Positions 16,337 through 30,005 of a DNA stretch of 64,000 nt are shown here, one piece after another (position 1 is the first letter of the stretch; each line of letters opens with the position of its first letter). Location of the stretch: positions 1,594,501-1,658,500 of the forward strand of contig NZ_CP100604.1 in the NCBI RefSeq assembly GCF_031202265.1, written 5' to 3'. The DNA comes from Bradyrhizobium sp. Ash2021 (GTDB taxonomy: Bacteria > Pseudomonadota > Alphaproteobacteria > Rhizobiales > Xanthobacteraceae). A model generated the notes under the pieces. The model searched no databases and was not told the origin of the DNA. It saw only the letters and a list, made by a program, of their open reading frames with translations. A program made the position numbers and the translations under genes.

Positions 16337-16380
16337 TTATTACTGGATTTGATTATTAAAAGGCTGGATTTGATTGCTAA
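16325..16380 (+). repeat. Threefold tandem repeat at the hemH stop codon
   Basis: CTGGATTTGATT occurs at 16327, 16343 and 16364. Copies 1 and 3 also share GG before it, so the terminal Gly-Trp-Ile-stop coding block has been duplicated behind the gene. It looks like replication slippage that left the reading frame untouched. Confidence 0.7.
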
Positions 16381-16554
16381 GTGATTCCGAACACGGTCCC
16401 GCAATGTTCAGCCACCATACATCTGGCGGCCGTAAAACGGCTCCCTACGTTATATCTGATACTTGAGAACGGCCGGCTGAACCGGCGCTGCGGCTTTGCC
16501 GACAAATATTGAGACCGCGCCCGGCGACGGTTCTTGCCGGCATTGGAGGAATTT

Positions 16555-17553
16555 ATGACTGGCTTTGATATTTTCGCGATTGCACTCGTTCTGCTTGTCA
16601 TTGTTACATTGTTCGCCGGCGTCAAGACCGTGCCGCAAGGCTATGACTGGACCATCGAACGGTTCGGCAAATACACCCGCACGCTGGCGCCGGGGCTCAA
16701 TCTCATCATTCCCTATTTCGACCGCGTCGGCCGCAAGATGAACATGATGGAGCAGGTGATCAACATTCCCGAGCAGGAAGTGATCACCAAGGACAACGCC
16801 ACCGTCACCGTCGACGGCGTCGCGTTTTTCCAGGTGTTCGACGCCGCCAAGGCCAGCTACGAGGTCTCCAACCTCAATCAGGCGATCATTGTGCTGACCA
16901 TGACCAACATCCGCTCGGTGATGGGTGCGATGGATCTCGACCAGGTGCTGTCGCATCGCGACGAGATCAACGAGCGCCTGTTGCGCGTGGTCGACGCCGC
17001 CGTCTCGCCGTGGGGCCTGAAGGTCAACCGCATCGAGATCAAGGACATCGTGCCGCCCGCGGACCTTGTGGAAGCCATGGGCCGGCAGATGAAGGCCGAG
17101 CGCGTCAAGCGTGCCGACATTCTGCAGGCCGAGGGCCAGCGCCAATCGGAAATCTTGCGCGCGGAGGGTGCAAAACAGGGCCAGATCCTGCAGGCCGAAG
17201 GCCGCAAGGAGGCCGCGTTCCGCGACGCCGAGGCGCGCGAGCGTTCCGCGGAAGCCGAGGCCAAGGCGACGCAGATGGTCTCCGACGCTATCGCCAGGGG
17301 CGACGTCGCCGCGCTGAACTATTTTATCGCCGACAAGTACATCAAGGCGTTCGGGCAGTTCGCGGACTCGCCGAACCAGAAGCTTCTGATGCTGCCGATC
17401 GAGGCGACCAGCGTGCTCGGCTCGCTCGCCGGCATCGGCGAGATTGCGAAAGCCACTTTCGGCGAAAGCGCCGCATCCGCCGCGGCCGCCGCGCGCCGCT
17501 CCTCGGTGCCGTCAGCCGGCCCCACGCCGCCACCGGTGGCGCCGCAGCGCTAA
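16555..17553 (+). CDS. SPFH/Band 7 membrane protein (QmcA/stomatin-like)
   Basis: This 332-aa protein has one N-terminal membrane helix ([17 protein letters not shown]), then the SPFH domain starting [34 protein letters not shown] long charged coiled coil follows (about residues 175-255, with repeated [34 protein letters not shown] units). It ends in an Ala/Pro-rich tail. Such proteins form large membrane-associated rings in lipid microdomains. The start at 16555 has TGGAGGA five bases upstream. The NfeD-type gene that normally partners SPFH proteins follows at 17834 on the same strand. Confidence 0.92.
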   Translation: MTGFDIFAIALVLLVIVTLFAGVKTVPQGYDWTIERFGKYTRTLAPGLNLIIPYFDRVGRKMNMMEQVINIPEQEVITKDNATVTVDGVAFFQVFDAAKASYEVSNLNQAIIVLTMTNIRSVMGAMDLDQVLSHRDEINERLLRVVDAAVSPWGLKVNRIEIKDIVPPADLVEAMGRQMKAERVKRADILQAEGQRQSEILRAEGAKQGQILQAEGRKEAAFRDAEARERSAEAEAKATQMVSDAIARGDVAALNYFIADKYIKAFGQFADSPNQKLLMLPIEATSVLGSLAGIGEIAKATFGESAASAAAAARRSSVPSAGPTPPPVAPQR

Positions 17554-17592
17554 AAGTTGTTTGGTAATGAGTGCATCGGCGCATGCGATCTC

Positions 17593-17777
17593 GTTCACCT
17601 CTCCCATTGGGAGAGGTCGGATCGCATCGCCAGATGCGATCCGGGTGAGGGGTCTCGGACTATCGATAGACCTTAACCCCTCACCCCAACCCTTTCCCAT
17701 CGAAGTCGGATATATCCGACTTCGACAATTTAAGATGGCCCAACTCGGGTAAACCCGAGTTGGGTGGGAGAGGGGGC
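17593..17777. repeat. CTCTCCC/GGGAGAG intergenic repeat with nested palindromes
   Basis: The outer parts (CACCTCTCCCATTGGGAGAGG, CCCCTCACCC, TGGGAGAGGGGGC) belong to a repeat class common in bradyrhizobial genomes. Three perfect or near-perfect palindromes are nested inside: GGATCGCATC/GATGCGATCC (17619-17642), CGAAGTCGGA-TATA-TCCGACTTCG (17701-17724) and CCCAACTCGGGT/ACCCGAGTTGGG (17739-17764). It separates the SPFH and NfeD genes by 280 bp, so the pair may not share one continuous message. Confidence 0.65.
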
Positions 17778-17833
17778 GCACCGCCGGCGCTTCGAGACCG
17801 GCAAGTAACTGAGCAAATAACTGAGGTCGTGTC

Positions 17834-18280
17834 ATGGCCGAGATGTTTTCGACGTTAGGTACCTGGAACTGGCTGATCTTCGGCTTCATCCTGATGGCGC
17901 TGGAGCTGGCGGCACCCGGTGTGTTCCTGTTCTGGCTCGGGCTCGCCGCGCTGCTGGTCGGATTGCTGTCGTTCGCGATCGATCCATCCTGGCAGACGCA
18001 ATTGTTGATGTTCGCGGTGTTCGCGGCCGCGGCGGTACCGGTATGGCGGCGCCTTGCGAAGAGCGAGGGCAGCGTCAGCCAGAGCAACCCGTTCCTCAAC
18101 AAGCGGACCGAAGCGCTGATCGGCCGGGTATTCACGCTGGAAAAGCCGATCGTCGATGGCGCAGGCACGGTGCGGATCGACGACACGGTCTGGCGCGTCG
18201 CCGGTCCCGATACGCCGGCCGGCAGCCGGGTCAGGATCGTGCAGGCCGACGGCGCCAGCCTGACGGTGGCGGCGGCTTAG
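17834..18280 (+). CDS. NfeD-like membrane protein
   Basis: This 148-aa protein has two or three N-terminal hydrophobic helices (NWLIFGFILMALELAAPGVFLFWLGLAALLVGLLSF; LLMFAVFAAAAVPVWRRL) and a C-terminal OB-fold-like domain (LIGRVFTLEKPIVDGAGTVRIDDTVWRVAGPDTPAGSRV). This is the short YbbK/NfeD layout that pairs genetically with SPFH proteins like the one at 16555. Its stop overlaps the convergent HxlR gene by 4 bp. Confidence 0.88.
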   Translation: MAEMFSTLGTWNWLIFGFILMALELAAPGVFLFWLGLAALLVGLLSFAIDPSWQTQLLMFAVFAAAAVPVWRRLAKSEGSVSQSNPFLNKRTEALIGRVFTLEKPIVDGAGTVRIDDTVWRVAGPDTPAGSRVRIVQADGASLTVAAA

Positions 18281-18618
18281 CCCGTCCCGCGTTTACTCCA
18301 GCGCTCGGCCAAGTGATGCACGGCCAGAAAATTCTCCTGCAGCTCCTTGCCCAGCTCGGTGAGGCGATAGCCGTCCCCGGCAACGAGTTCGACGAAGCCC
18401 GCCTCGCGCAGCTCCGTCAGCCGCGTCTGCAGGATGGTGGGGGAAGCTTCATCGCACGCGGTACGCAAGGCGCGCGAGGTCAGCGACGCCTCGCGCAGCT
18501 CCCAGATGATGCGCAGGCTCCAGCGGCGGCCCAGCAGATCGAGCAGCGCCATGATCGGCCGGCCCGTGCGGGAGCCACGGACGGCGCGCTTCTTCGTGAC
18601 GGAAGCCGGTTTCGGCAT
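18277..18618 (-). CDS. HxlR-family winged-helix regulator
   Basis: This 113-aa protein has the winged-helix layout LLDLLGRRWSLRIIWELRE, LTSRALRTACDEASPTILQTRLTELREAGFVE, and wing DGYRLTELGKELQ. The W-S-L-R-I-I-W-E-L block and single-domain length fit the HxlR/MarR-like group. It is divergent from the carboxymuconolactone-decarboxylase gene, and two matched palindromes sit between them, so it most likely represses both itself and that gene. It lacks the Cys near the N-terminus of redox-sensing HxlR members such as HypR or YodB, so the signal may be a small ligand. Confidence 0.85.
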   Translation of the reverse strand: MPKPASVTKKRAVRGSRTGRPIMALLDLLGRRWSLRIIWELREASLTSRALRTACDEASPTILQTRLTELREAGFVELVAGDGYRLTELGKELQENFLAVHHLAERWSKRGTG

Positions 18619-18638
18619 CGAAAACCCTCTTGCGGACT

Positions 18639-18677
18639 GCTACAGATATTGTAGCGTGCTGCTACAATTAGTGTAGC
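18639..18677. promoter_or_regulatory. Twin 17-bp palindromic operators
   Basis: GCTACA-GATAT-TGTAGC (18639-18655) and GCTACA-ATTAG-TGTAGC (18661-18677) have identical 6-bp arms and 5-bp spacers. Their centres are 22 bp apart, two helical turns. They lie between the divergent HxlR gene (start 18618) and the gene at 18691, overlapping the likely promoters of both. Confidence 0.8.
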
Positions 18678-18690
18678 ACAGGAGGGAGCC

Positions 18691-19230
18691 ATGTCACGCA
18701 TCGCGCCGCTCGATCCGCCTTACGCGCCGGATATTCAGCAGCAGTTCGACCGCATCATGCGCGGCGCGCCGCCGCTGGTGCTGTTCCGCGTCATGGCCGG
18801 CCAGCCCCGCGCCTGGGAGAAGTTTCGCGGCGGCAGCCTGCTGGACCGGGGGCCGTTGTCGTTGCGGGAGCGCGAGATCGTCATCGACCGTACCACCGCG
18901 CGGAACGGTTGCGAATATGAATGGGGCGTGCATGTCGCGGCGTTTGCGGAAGCAGCCCATCTCACCGACGAGCAGGTCCGCGCCACCGTGCTCGGCGACG
19001 CCGATGCAGCGTGTTGGTCGGCGGCCGAACAGGCGCTGATTGCCGCCGTCGACGCGCTGCATCAACGCGCGACGCTCAGCGATGCCGAATTCAAGGGGCT
19101 GTCGGCGCATTACGACGATGCAAAGATCCTGGAGATCATCATGCTCTGCGGCTTCTATCGCACGGTGTCGTATCTGGCGAACACGCTGGCCTTGCCGCTC
19201 GAGAAAACGGCGGCGCGGTTTCCGAACTGA
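18691..19230 (+). CDS. Carboxymuconolactone decarboxylase family protein
   Basis: This 179-aa protein is all-helical, with LSLREREIVIDRTTARNGCEYEWGVHVAAFAEAAHLTDEQV, the CMD/AhpD-like core. The reactive position shows a single Cys (NGCEYEWGVH) instead of the CxxC of AhpD. A hydroperoxidase role is therefore less likely than a decarboxylase- or lyase-like one. The ribosome site is AGGAGGGAGCC directly before the ATG. It is divergent from an HxlR regulator across twin palindromes, implying inducible expression in response to a small molecule. Confidence 0.85.
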   Translation: MSRIAPLDPPYAPDIQQQFDRIMRGAPPLVLFRVMAGQPRAWEKFRGGSLLDRGPLSLREREIVIDRTTARNGCEYEWGVHVAAFAEAAHLTDEQVRATVLGDADAACWSAAEQALIAAVDALHQRATLSDAEFKGLSAHYDDAKILEIIMLCGFYRTVSYLANTLALPLEKTAARFPN

Positions 19231-19233
19231 TCC

Positions 19234-19350
19234 GTCATTGCGAGCCAACGGGTCGCGCGAATGCGCGCCCGATGACAGGCTCCGCGAAGCAATCCATGCG
19301 GCGACGAAGAAAGAATGGATTGCTTCGTCGCTTCGCTCCTCGCAATGACG
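19234..19350. repeat. GTCATTGCGAG/CGCAATGAC palindromic repeat, copy 1
   Basis: The ends GTCATTGCGAG and CTCGCAATGAC are inverted. The inner arms GAAGCAATCCAT and ATGGATTGCTTCGTCGC are also inverted. The same class recurs at 23988-24069 and 30900-31018. It sits between convergent genes and may form a bidirectional terminator-like hairpin. Confidence 0.75.
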
Positions 19351-19361
19351 AGTTGACGGTG

Positions 19362-20375
19362 CTACGCCACCCCGGCGCGCAACAGATCGTGCAGATGCAC
19401 GATGCCGACCGGCTTGTTCGCGTCGGTCACGATCAGCGCGGTGATCTTGGACGAATTGAGCATCTCCAGCGCCTCGCCGGCCAGCGTGTCGCGATCGATC
19501 GTCTTGGGATTCCTGGTCATGACCTCGTCGACCAGTGCGGTCATCAGGTCCGGCCGCATCTGGCGCCTTAGATCGCCGTCGGTGACGATGCCGGCGATCT
19601 GGCCTCTGTTGTCGACGATGCCGACGCAGCCAAAGCCCTTCGAGGTCATCTCGACCAGCGCGTCGGACATTTTGGTGCCGAGCGGCTTGAGCGGCACGGC
19701 GTTGCCGGAATGCATGAGGTCGCGGGTATATTTCAACATGGCGCCGAGCTTGCCGCCGGGATGCAGCACGCTGAAATCGACCGAGGTGAAGCCGCGGCCC
19801 TCCAACAGCGCGATCGCCAGTGCGTCGCCGAGCGCGAGCATCATCAGCGAAGAGGTGGTGGGCGCGAGATTGTGCGGGCAGGCTTCGCGCGCCTTCGGCA
19901 GCGTCAGCGCGAAGTCGGCCGCCTTGGCAAGCGTCGATTCCCGCTCTGCCGTGATCGCGATCAGCGGAATCCGGAAGCGCGCGGCATAGTTGATCAGGTT
20001 CCGCATTTCCGGCTGCTCGCCGGACCATGACAGCGCCAGGATGACATCGTCGGCGGTGATCATGCCGAGATCGCCGTGGCTCGCCTCGGCGGCATGGACG
20101 AAAAACGCCGGCGTGCCGGTGGAGGCAAACGTCGCCGCGACCTTGCGGCCGATATGGCCTGATTTGCCCAATCCCGTGACGATCAGCCGTCCCTTGGCGT
20201 TGCGGATCAGTTCGGCCGCCGCATTGAAGAGCGCGCCGAGATCGGATTGCAGTGCCGCGGTCACGGCCGCGATGCCGCCGGCTTCCGCCTCGAGCGTACG
20301 CAGGGCCGACTTGACAGCGGCATTCGCGGAATCGGTGCCGGATGATTTTGCCATCAGCGGTTTCGGATTGGCCAT
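19362..20375 (-). CDS. kdsD: Arabinose-5-phosphate isomerase (KpsF/GutQ family)
   Basis: This 337-aa protein combines an N-terminal SIS sugar-isomerase domain with two C-terminal CBS domains. The SIS part shows GRLIVTGLGKSGHIGRKVAATFASTGTPAFFVHAAEASHGDLG and LALSWSGEQPEM. The CBS part includes VEMTSKGFGCVGIVDNRGQIAGIVTDGDLRR and a last block IVTDANKPVGIVHLHDLLRAG. It makes arabinose 5-phosphate from ribulose 5-phosphate for Kdo and lipopolysaccharide synthesis. I chose the Met at 20375 (MANPKPLMAK); the frame extends 57 bp further without a good ribosome site. It is divergent from an outer-membrane protein gene. Confidence 0.92.
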   Translation of the reverse strand: MANPKPLMAKSSGTDSANAAVKSALRTLEAEAGGIAAVTAALQSDLGALFNAAAELIRNAKGRLIVTGLGKSGHIGRKVAATFASTGTPAFFVHAAEASHGDLGMITADDVILALSWSGEQPEMRNLINYAARFRIPLIAITAERESTLAKAADFALTLPKAREACPHNLAPTTSSLMMLALGDALAIALLEGRGFTSVDFSVLHPGGKLGAMLKYTRDLMHSGNAVPLKPLGTKMSDALVEMTSKGFGCVGIVDNRGQIAGIVTDGDLRRQMRPDLMTALVDEVMTRNPKTIDRDTLAGEALEMLNSSKITALIVTDANKPVGIVHLHDLLRAGVA

Positions 20376-20478
20376 GTCTGGTTCCAGGGAGGGGAGCCTC
20401 AGTCGCTTCGGCCCCGGAGCCCTCCTTAACACGGCCCGCCGCGTGAGGCGACGCGCCCTTCAGGCTCTCAACGGCTCA

Positions 20479-20506
20479 TTAACCATAATTGTTTTAACTC
20501 CATTAA
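20479..20506. promoter_or_regulatory. Possible CtrA-type TTAACCAT/TTAAC sites
   Basis: TTAACCAT at 20479 matches the alphaproteobacterial CtrA half-site, with further TTAAC motifs at about 20494 and 20503. The cluster lies between divergent kdsD and the beta-barrel gene, a plausible cell-cycle-controlled envelope promoter. The motif is short and could be chance. Confidence 0.3.
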
Positions 20507-20574
20507 CGACGTTTCCGCGCGCGCTCGGAACTCGTCGCTTAAGTAAGTGAATTTGCTGGGGTATTTTCATCGTG

Positions 20575-22293
20575 ATGGCGGGTCCAGCAAGGGGCCGAAG
20601 CAGGCGCGCGACCCTTTTCCGCGCGGTTTTGCCATGCCTTGCGCTGATCGCGTCTGGTGAAGCGCCGGCGCTGGCCCAAACCGTCACGCCCGACCTGTTC
20701 AGCCCGACTCGCTCGAGCCAGATCACCACGCCGGATTCGCCGTTGCGCCGCACCGGCATCGGCGCCGTCGACAGAACCGGCAATGCCGCCGATGACGCAA
20801 GGCTCCGCGAACGCGACACCGATACCCCGGCGCCATCGCGGATCGGGCAGATCCCGAGTTACGGCCTGCCCGCCGCCAGCGGTGCCGCCGACATCGGCTA
20901 TGACTCGCTCAATCGCAGGCGCAAGAAGCCGAAATATTATCCGGGCCAGGTGAAGCCGAAGCCGCCGACCGGTCCCGGCAGCCCGCCGCCGCCGATTGCA
21001 ACGAACACGCCGCTGCGGCTTTCGATCCCGCCGTCGGAATCCGCCAACAAGGCGCCGATACCCCCGGCGATGGCCGGCACGGTCGCAGGCCAGCCGCTGC
21101 GCAAGCGGCTCAGGATCGATGACGATCCGTTCGGCCCGGTCGGCGATTACGCCGGCGGTTTCCTGATCAAGTCGGCGCTTGAATTAAGAGGCGGCTACGA
21201 TACCAATCCCGGGCGCACCTTTGTCCCGAAGGGCTCGCCGGTCTACGTCGTCGCGCCGGAATTCCTGGCTGTCTCCGACTGGGAACGCCACGTGCTGGTG
21301 GCTGACTTGCGGGGATCGTTCACGGGTTACACCAACACCTTTCCGCCGGTGGACGGCGTGGCGTCGTCGGCGCCGACCAATCTCGATCGCCCGGATTTCA
21401 CCGGCCATGTCGATGGCCGTCTCGATGTCACCCATGACACCCGGTTGTTGGCACAAACGCGGCTGCGCGTCGCCACCGACAATCCTGGCAGCCCGAACGT
21501 GCAGGTCGGCCTCGCCAGATATCCGGTCTATGCGACGTTCGGCGGCACCTTCGGGCTCGATCAGAATTTCAACCGGCTTCAGGTCTCCGCGGGCGCCACT
21601 GTCGACCGCACCGTCTATCAGAACTCGGTATTGACCGATGGCTCCGTCACCAGCAACGACGATCGCAACTACAATCAGTTCGGCGGCCTCGGCCGTGTCA
21701 GCTACGATTTGATACCCGGCCTCAAGCCGTTCGGCGAGATCGATGGCAACGTCCGCTCGCACGACCTGCTGGTCGATCGCAACGGCTATCAGCGCAATTC
21801 GAGCGGCGGAAGCGTCAGGGCCGGCACCACCTTCGAATTCTCCCGGATTTTGATCGGCGAAGCTTCGATCGGCTGGGCGGCGCGCACCTACGAGGATCCG
21901 CGGCTGCTGCCGTTGCAGGGCCTGCTGACGTCGGCCTCGCTGATATGGTCCGCGACGCCGTTGACGACAGCCAAATTCATCGCCACCACGTCGATCGACG
22001 AGACCACGGTGCCCGGCGTCTCCGGCGTGCTGACGCATCTCTACACCGCGGAAGTCGATCACGATTTCCGCCGCTGGCTCACGGGCATTGGCAGATTCAC
22101 CTGGGGCACGCAGGCCTATCAGGGCGATCTGCGCTTCGACCGCATCTATTCGATCTCCGGCGAACTGGTTTACAAGATGAACCGCAGTTTTTGGGTCACG
22201 GGCACCTTGCGCCGCGACTGGTTGAATTCGAACATCCCCGGCAACAGCACCGCGTCGACGGTCGTGATGCTCGGCGTGCGGCTGCAGCACTGA
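20575..22293 (+). CDS. Outer-membrane beta-barrel protein (BBP2_2/PF10082-like)
   Basis: This protein of about 572 aa has an N-terminal signal (RRATLFRAVLPCLALIASGEAPALAQT). A Pro-rich, low-complexity periplasmic region follows (about residues 40-190, with KPKPPTGPGSPPPP). From residue 190 onward it shows alternating-residue beta strands with aromatic girdles (GGYDTNPGRTF, VDGRLDVTHDTRLLAQTRLRV, YNQFGGLGRVSYDLIPGLKPFGEID). It ends MLGVRLQH, short of the usual terminal Phe. This is the putative beta-barrel porin 2 family; cargo is unknown. A GTG one codon earlier (20572) is an equivalent start. Confidence 0.83.
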   Translation: MAGPARGRSRRATLFRAVLPCLALIASGEAPALAQTVTPDLFSPTRSSQITTPDSPLRRTGIGAVDRTGNAADDARLRERDTDTPAPSRIGQIPSYGLPAASGAADIGYDSLNRRRKKPKYYPGQVKPKPPTGPGSPPPPIATNTPLRLSIPPSESANKAPIPPAMAGTVAGQPLRKRLRIDDDPFGPVGDYAGGFLIKSALELRGGYDTNPGRTFVPKGSPVYVVAPEFLAVSDWERHVLVADLRGSFTGYTNTFPPVDGVASSAPTNLDRPDFTGHVDGRLDVTHDTRLLAQTRLRVATDNPGSPNVQVGLARYPVYATFGGTFGLDQNFNRLQVSAGATVDRTVYQNSVLTDGSVTSNDDRNYNQFGGLGRVSYDLIPGLKPFGEIDGNVRSHDLLVDRNGYQRNSSGGSVRAGTTFEFSRILIGEASIGWAARTYEDPRLLPLQGLLTSASLIWSATPLTTAKFIATTSIDETTVPGVSGVLTHLYTAEVDHDFRRWLTGIGRFTWGTQAYQGDLRFDRIYSISGELVYKMNRSFWVTGTLRRDWLNSNIPGNSTASTVVMLGVRLQH

Positions 22294-22326
22294 AGGCTAG
22301 CCGGCTAACGCGCGCAGTCCCTACTC

Positions 22327-22426
22327 GTCATGCCCCGCGAAGGCGGGGCATCCAGTACGCCGCGGCCCTTTCGAATATCGCTAACGTCTCTGGAATACTG
22401 GATCACCCGCTTCCGCGGGTGATGAC
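22327..22426. repeat. GTCATGCCCCGC...GTGATGAC palindromic repeat
   Basis: The left arm GTCATGCCCCGCGAAGGCGGGGCATCCAG contains its own CCCCGC-GAAG-GCGGGG hairpin (written here as its outer and inner parts). The right end has CTGGATCACCCGC-TTCC-GCGGGTGATGAC. The two halves are related and inverted. It lies between convergent genes, the OMP gene and gltD. Confidence 0.65.
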
Positions 22427-22473
22427 AGTGAGTCTAACCGCTGTGAGCGCGGCGCTGCGACGCGAACGCCGTC

Positions 22474-23931
22474 TCACCTCGGCAGCGTCGTGCTTCCCAT
22501 CAGATACTGATCGATCGCGCGTGCGCACAGCCGGCCTTCGCGGATCGCCCACACCACCAGCGACTGGCCGCGGCGCATGTCGCCGGCGGAGAACACGTTG
22601 GGACGTGAGGTCTTGTAGTCGGTCAGGTTGGCGCGGACGTTGCCGCGCTGGTCGAGATCGACGCCGAGCATCTTCAGCAGGCCCTCGTGCACCGGATGCA
22701 CGAAACCCATCGCCAACAGCACCAGCTGCGCGTCGAGTTCGAATTCGGTGCCGGCGATCGGCTTGAACTTGTCGTCGACCTGGACGCAATGCAGCTTCTG
22801 CACCTTGCCGTCGACGCCCGAGAATTTCTGCGTCAGCACCGCGTATTCGCGCTTGGCGCCTTCGGCCTGGCTCGACGAGGTCCGCATCTTCAACGGCCAG
22901 TTCGGCCAGGTCAGGCCCTTGTTCTCATGCTCGGGCGGCGCCGGCATGATCTCGAGTTGCGTGACGGATTTCGCGCCCTGCCGAAATGAGGTGCCGATGC
23001 AGTCCGAGCCGGTGTCGCCACCGCCGATCACGACCACGTGCTTGCCGTCGGCGAGAATTTCCGAAACGTCGCCGAGCGGCTCATTGCTGACGCGGCGGTT
23101 CTGCTGCGGCAGGAAATCCATCGCAAAATGGATGCCGTCAAGATCGCGGCCGGGGATCGGCAGATCGCGGCCGGCTTCGGCGCCGCCGGTCAGCGCCACC
23201 GCGTCATATTGATTGAGCAGATCGCGCGGATCGATCGCGCCTGGTGTGCTGCCGCCGACATGGGCGCCGTAATGGAACGTGACGCCCTCGGCTTCCATCT
23301 GCGCCACGCGGCGGTCGATGATGTGCTTTTCCATCTTGAAGTCGGGAATGCCGTAACGGAGCAGGCCGCCGGCCTTGGCGAATTTCTCGTAGACATGGAC
23401 GTCGTGGCCGGCGCGCGCGAGCTGTTGGGCGGCGGCAAGCCCCGCCGGGCCCGAGCCGATGATCGCGACCTTCTTGCCGGTCCTGGCGGGGGCGATTTCC
23501 GGCTTCAGCCAGCCATTGTCCCAGGCGCGGTCGACAATGGCGCATTCGATGGTCTTGATGGTCACCGGGTTGTCGTCGATGTTCAGCGTGCAGGAAGCCT
23601 CGCACGGCGCCGGACAGATGCGGCCGGTGAATTCCGGGAAATTGTTGGTCGAGTGCAGATTGCGCGAGGCTTCTTCCCAGTTGCCCTGATAGACGAGGTC
23701 GTTGAAGTCGGGGATCTGGTTGTTGACCGGACAGCCGGGCGTGCCCGGCTGCACCGAGCCGGTGCCGTGGCAATAGGGAATGCCGCAATTCATGCAGCGC
23801 GCGGCCTGGTCGCGGGTGTCTTTCTCGCTCAAGGGAATGACGAATTCGCGATAGTGCTTTACGCGCTCTGTGACCGGCGAGTACTTGCGCTCGTTCCGGT
23901 CGATCTCGAGAAAACCTGTGATCTTGCCCAT
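22474..23931 (-). CDS. gltD: Glutamate synthase small (beta) subunit
   Basis: This 485-aa protein transfers electrons from NADPH through FAD and Fe-S clusters to GltB. The Cys motif [15 protein letters not shown] (near residue 45) and a later [16 protein letters not shown] ligate the 4Fe-4S clusters. [24 protein letters not shown] is the FAD Rossmann loop and [15 protein letters not shown] the NADPH loop. The length matches the family. It lies directly downstream of gltB on the same strand, but a palindromic repeat separates them by about 160 bp, which may attenuate gltD expression relative to gltB. Confidence 0.96.
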   Translation of the reverse strand: MGKITGFLEIDRNERKYSPVTERVKHYREFVIPLSEKDTRDQAARCMNCGIPYCHGTGSVQPGTPGCPVNNQIPDFNDLVYQGNWEEASRNLHSTNNFPEFTGRICPAPCEASCTLNIDDNPVTIKTIECAIVDRAWDNGWLKPEIAPARTGKKVAIIGSGPAGLAAAQQLARAGHDVHVYEKFAKAGGLLRYGIPDFKMEKHIIDRRVAQMEAEGVTFHYGAHVGGSTPGAIDPRDLLNQYDAVALTGGAEAGRDLPIPGRDLDGIHFAMDFLPQQNRRVSNEPLGDVSEILADGKHVVVIGGGDTGSDCIGTSFRQGAKSVTQLEIMPAPPEHENKGLTWPNWPLKMRTSSSQAEGAKREYAVLTQKFSGVDGKVQKLHCVQVDDKFKPIAGTEFELDAQLVLLAMGFVHPVHEGLLKMLGVDLDQRGNVRANLTDYKTSRPNVFSAGDMRRGQSLVVWAIREGRLCARAIDQYLMGSTTLPR

Positions 23932-23987
23932 TAAACCTGACGCCCCTGCATACCTACTTCGTCTTCTTTGCTTCCCGTCATTCCCCC

Positions 23988-24069
23988 GTCATTGCGAGGA
24001 GCGGAGCGACGAAGCAATCCATGTTTCGCCTGTGGCCTGATGGATTGCTTCGCTGCGCTCGCAATGACG
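23988..24069. repeat. GTCATTGCGAG palindromic repeat, copy 2 (gltB-gltD spacer)
   Basis: The arms GTCATTGCGAGGAGCGGAGC/GCTGCGCTCGCAATGAC and GAAGCAATCCAT/ATGGATTGCTTC make a long hairpin in the gltB-gltD intergenic space. It is the same class as 19234-19350 and 30900-31018. Confidence 0.75.
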
Positions 24070-24088
24070 GCTTTGAGTTCTGTTGTGC

Positions 24089-28822
<4,734 letters not shown>

Positions 28823-29287
28823 CTCAATCCTCTCAATCAGGCTAAGGGCCTCACCGTCATCGTCGGCGCACCTTGGGCGCTTGCGGCACCCACCGGGCCA
28901 CCGCTCGTCCTCCGCGAGCCGCAATTTCATAAATTCAGGCCTGGGCGTTCAACGTCCCTGAGGAACGGCCTTGCCTGCACTTTCCTTGGTGCTCGAAGCG
29001 CCAAGTTTTCGTTGCAATCCCTGTGCCGGGAAAGCCCCGTAATTGAGACAGTGATACTGTCCTAACTCCGACCATGCCAAATTTTTCTGTATCACACAAG
29101 CGCGTGAAAGTCCCCGCCCGCATGGCTGATCCTTGGCTGTTGCGGGTACGAACAGCCCGCCCCGGATTTGAAGCAAACGCGCCGCGATCCGGCCCAAGGT
29201 CCGCCGGATTCGGCCACCAGATTCGCGCCGGGACAAGGGCGCGAAGACGCCAAGGGGCCTACCAGGGGCTTACAGGAGCAATCGGCG
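28823..29287. other. gltB promoter region, no gene
   Basis: This 465-bp spacer separates divergent gltB and the gene at 29288. I see no credible ORF. A perfect inverted repeat GACAGT-GAT-ACTGTC at 29047-29061 lies in a slightly AT-richer part, about 225 bp from the gltB start, and could be an operator. The rest has no visible structure. Confidence 0.4.
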
Positions 29288-29947
29288 ATGAAGTTGTTCA
29301 CAGGATGGGTCGTGGCGGCCGGACTGGCTCTGGCCGCGACCGGAGCGCAGGCACAGTTGCCGGCGCCCCATGTGGGTTACACGGCGGTATCCGATGTCAG
29401 CGGGCCCTATGCGGCGATGCCGCCGGAGGCGCCGGTTGCGCGCTACGGTCACGGGCCGACGCTGCTGCCGCCGATGGAGGTCTACACCGTGGTTCGCGAG
29501 GCCGGGTTTTCGCCGCTCGGCATTCCGCAGCAGCGCGGCGTCGTCTACACGATTTCCGTGATCGACCGCGGCGGCGACGATGGCAAGCTCGTCATCGACG
29601 CACGCACCGGGCGGATCATCCGCTTCATGCCGGCCGACCGGATGGGCGACAATTTCAACGAAGATCTGAACATCACCTATGGCGCGCCGGGACCGCTGCC
29701 GCCGATCGCCACTGTCCGGGGCGTGCCGCGTCCGCCGAGACCGATCCCGCATGTCGCCAGCCGCACGGTACCGGTGCCGAAGGCGAGCCCGCTCGCCGCC
29801 AGGCCCGCGCCGGAGCCGGCCCAGCAAGCGGCGGCCGTGGCAAAATCCGCTGAAACGCCGCCGGCTCCCACCGTCGGCCAGGCCAAGCCTCCCGCGCCGT
29901 CGATCCTGCCGACGCAGGAAATGCCTGCCGCGCAGGGGTTGGAGTAA
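29288..29947 (+). CDS. Secreted Pro/Ala-rich protein of unknown function
   Basis: This 219-aa protein has a clear Sec signal (MKLFTGWVVAAGLALAATGAQA). A globular stretch follows, about residues 50-135, with PPMEVYTVVREAGFSPLG and VYTISVIDRGGDDGKLVIDARTGRIIRFMP, a beta-rich PepSY-like pattern. A Pro/Ala-rich tail of about 80 residues completes it. The VVREAGFSPLG...VDARTGRI pattern is what suggests PepSY, but I am not sure of the domain. The role is unknown. The ATG at 29288 gives the signal peptide; the frame upstream does not look like protein. Confidence 0.75.
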   Translation: MKLFTGWVVAAGLALAATGAQAQLPAPHVGYTAVSDVSGPYAAMPPEAPVARYGHGPTLLPPMEVYTVVREAGFSPLGIPQQRGVVYTISVIDRGGDDGKLVIDARTGRIIRFMPADRMGDNFNEDLNITYGAPGPLPPIATVRGVPRPPRPIPHVASRTVPVPKASPLAARPAPEPAQQAAAVAKSAETPPAPTVGQAKPPAPSILPTQEMPAAQGLE

Positions 29948-30005
29948 AAGGGGCAGCCCCCCGTCGGACGGCGATGCCCGGCGATGACGAGAAGCCGATC
30001 GAGGC

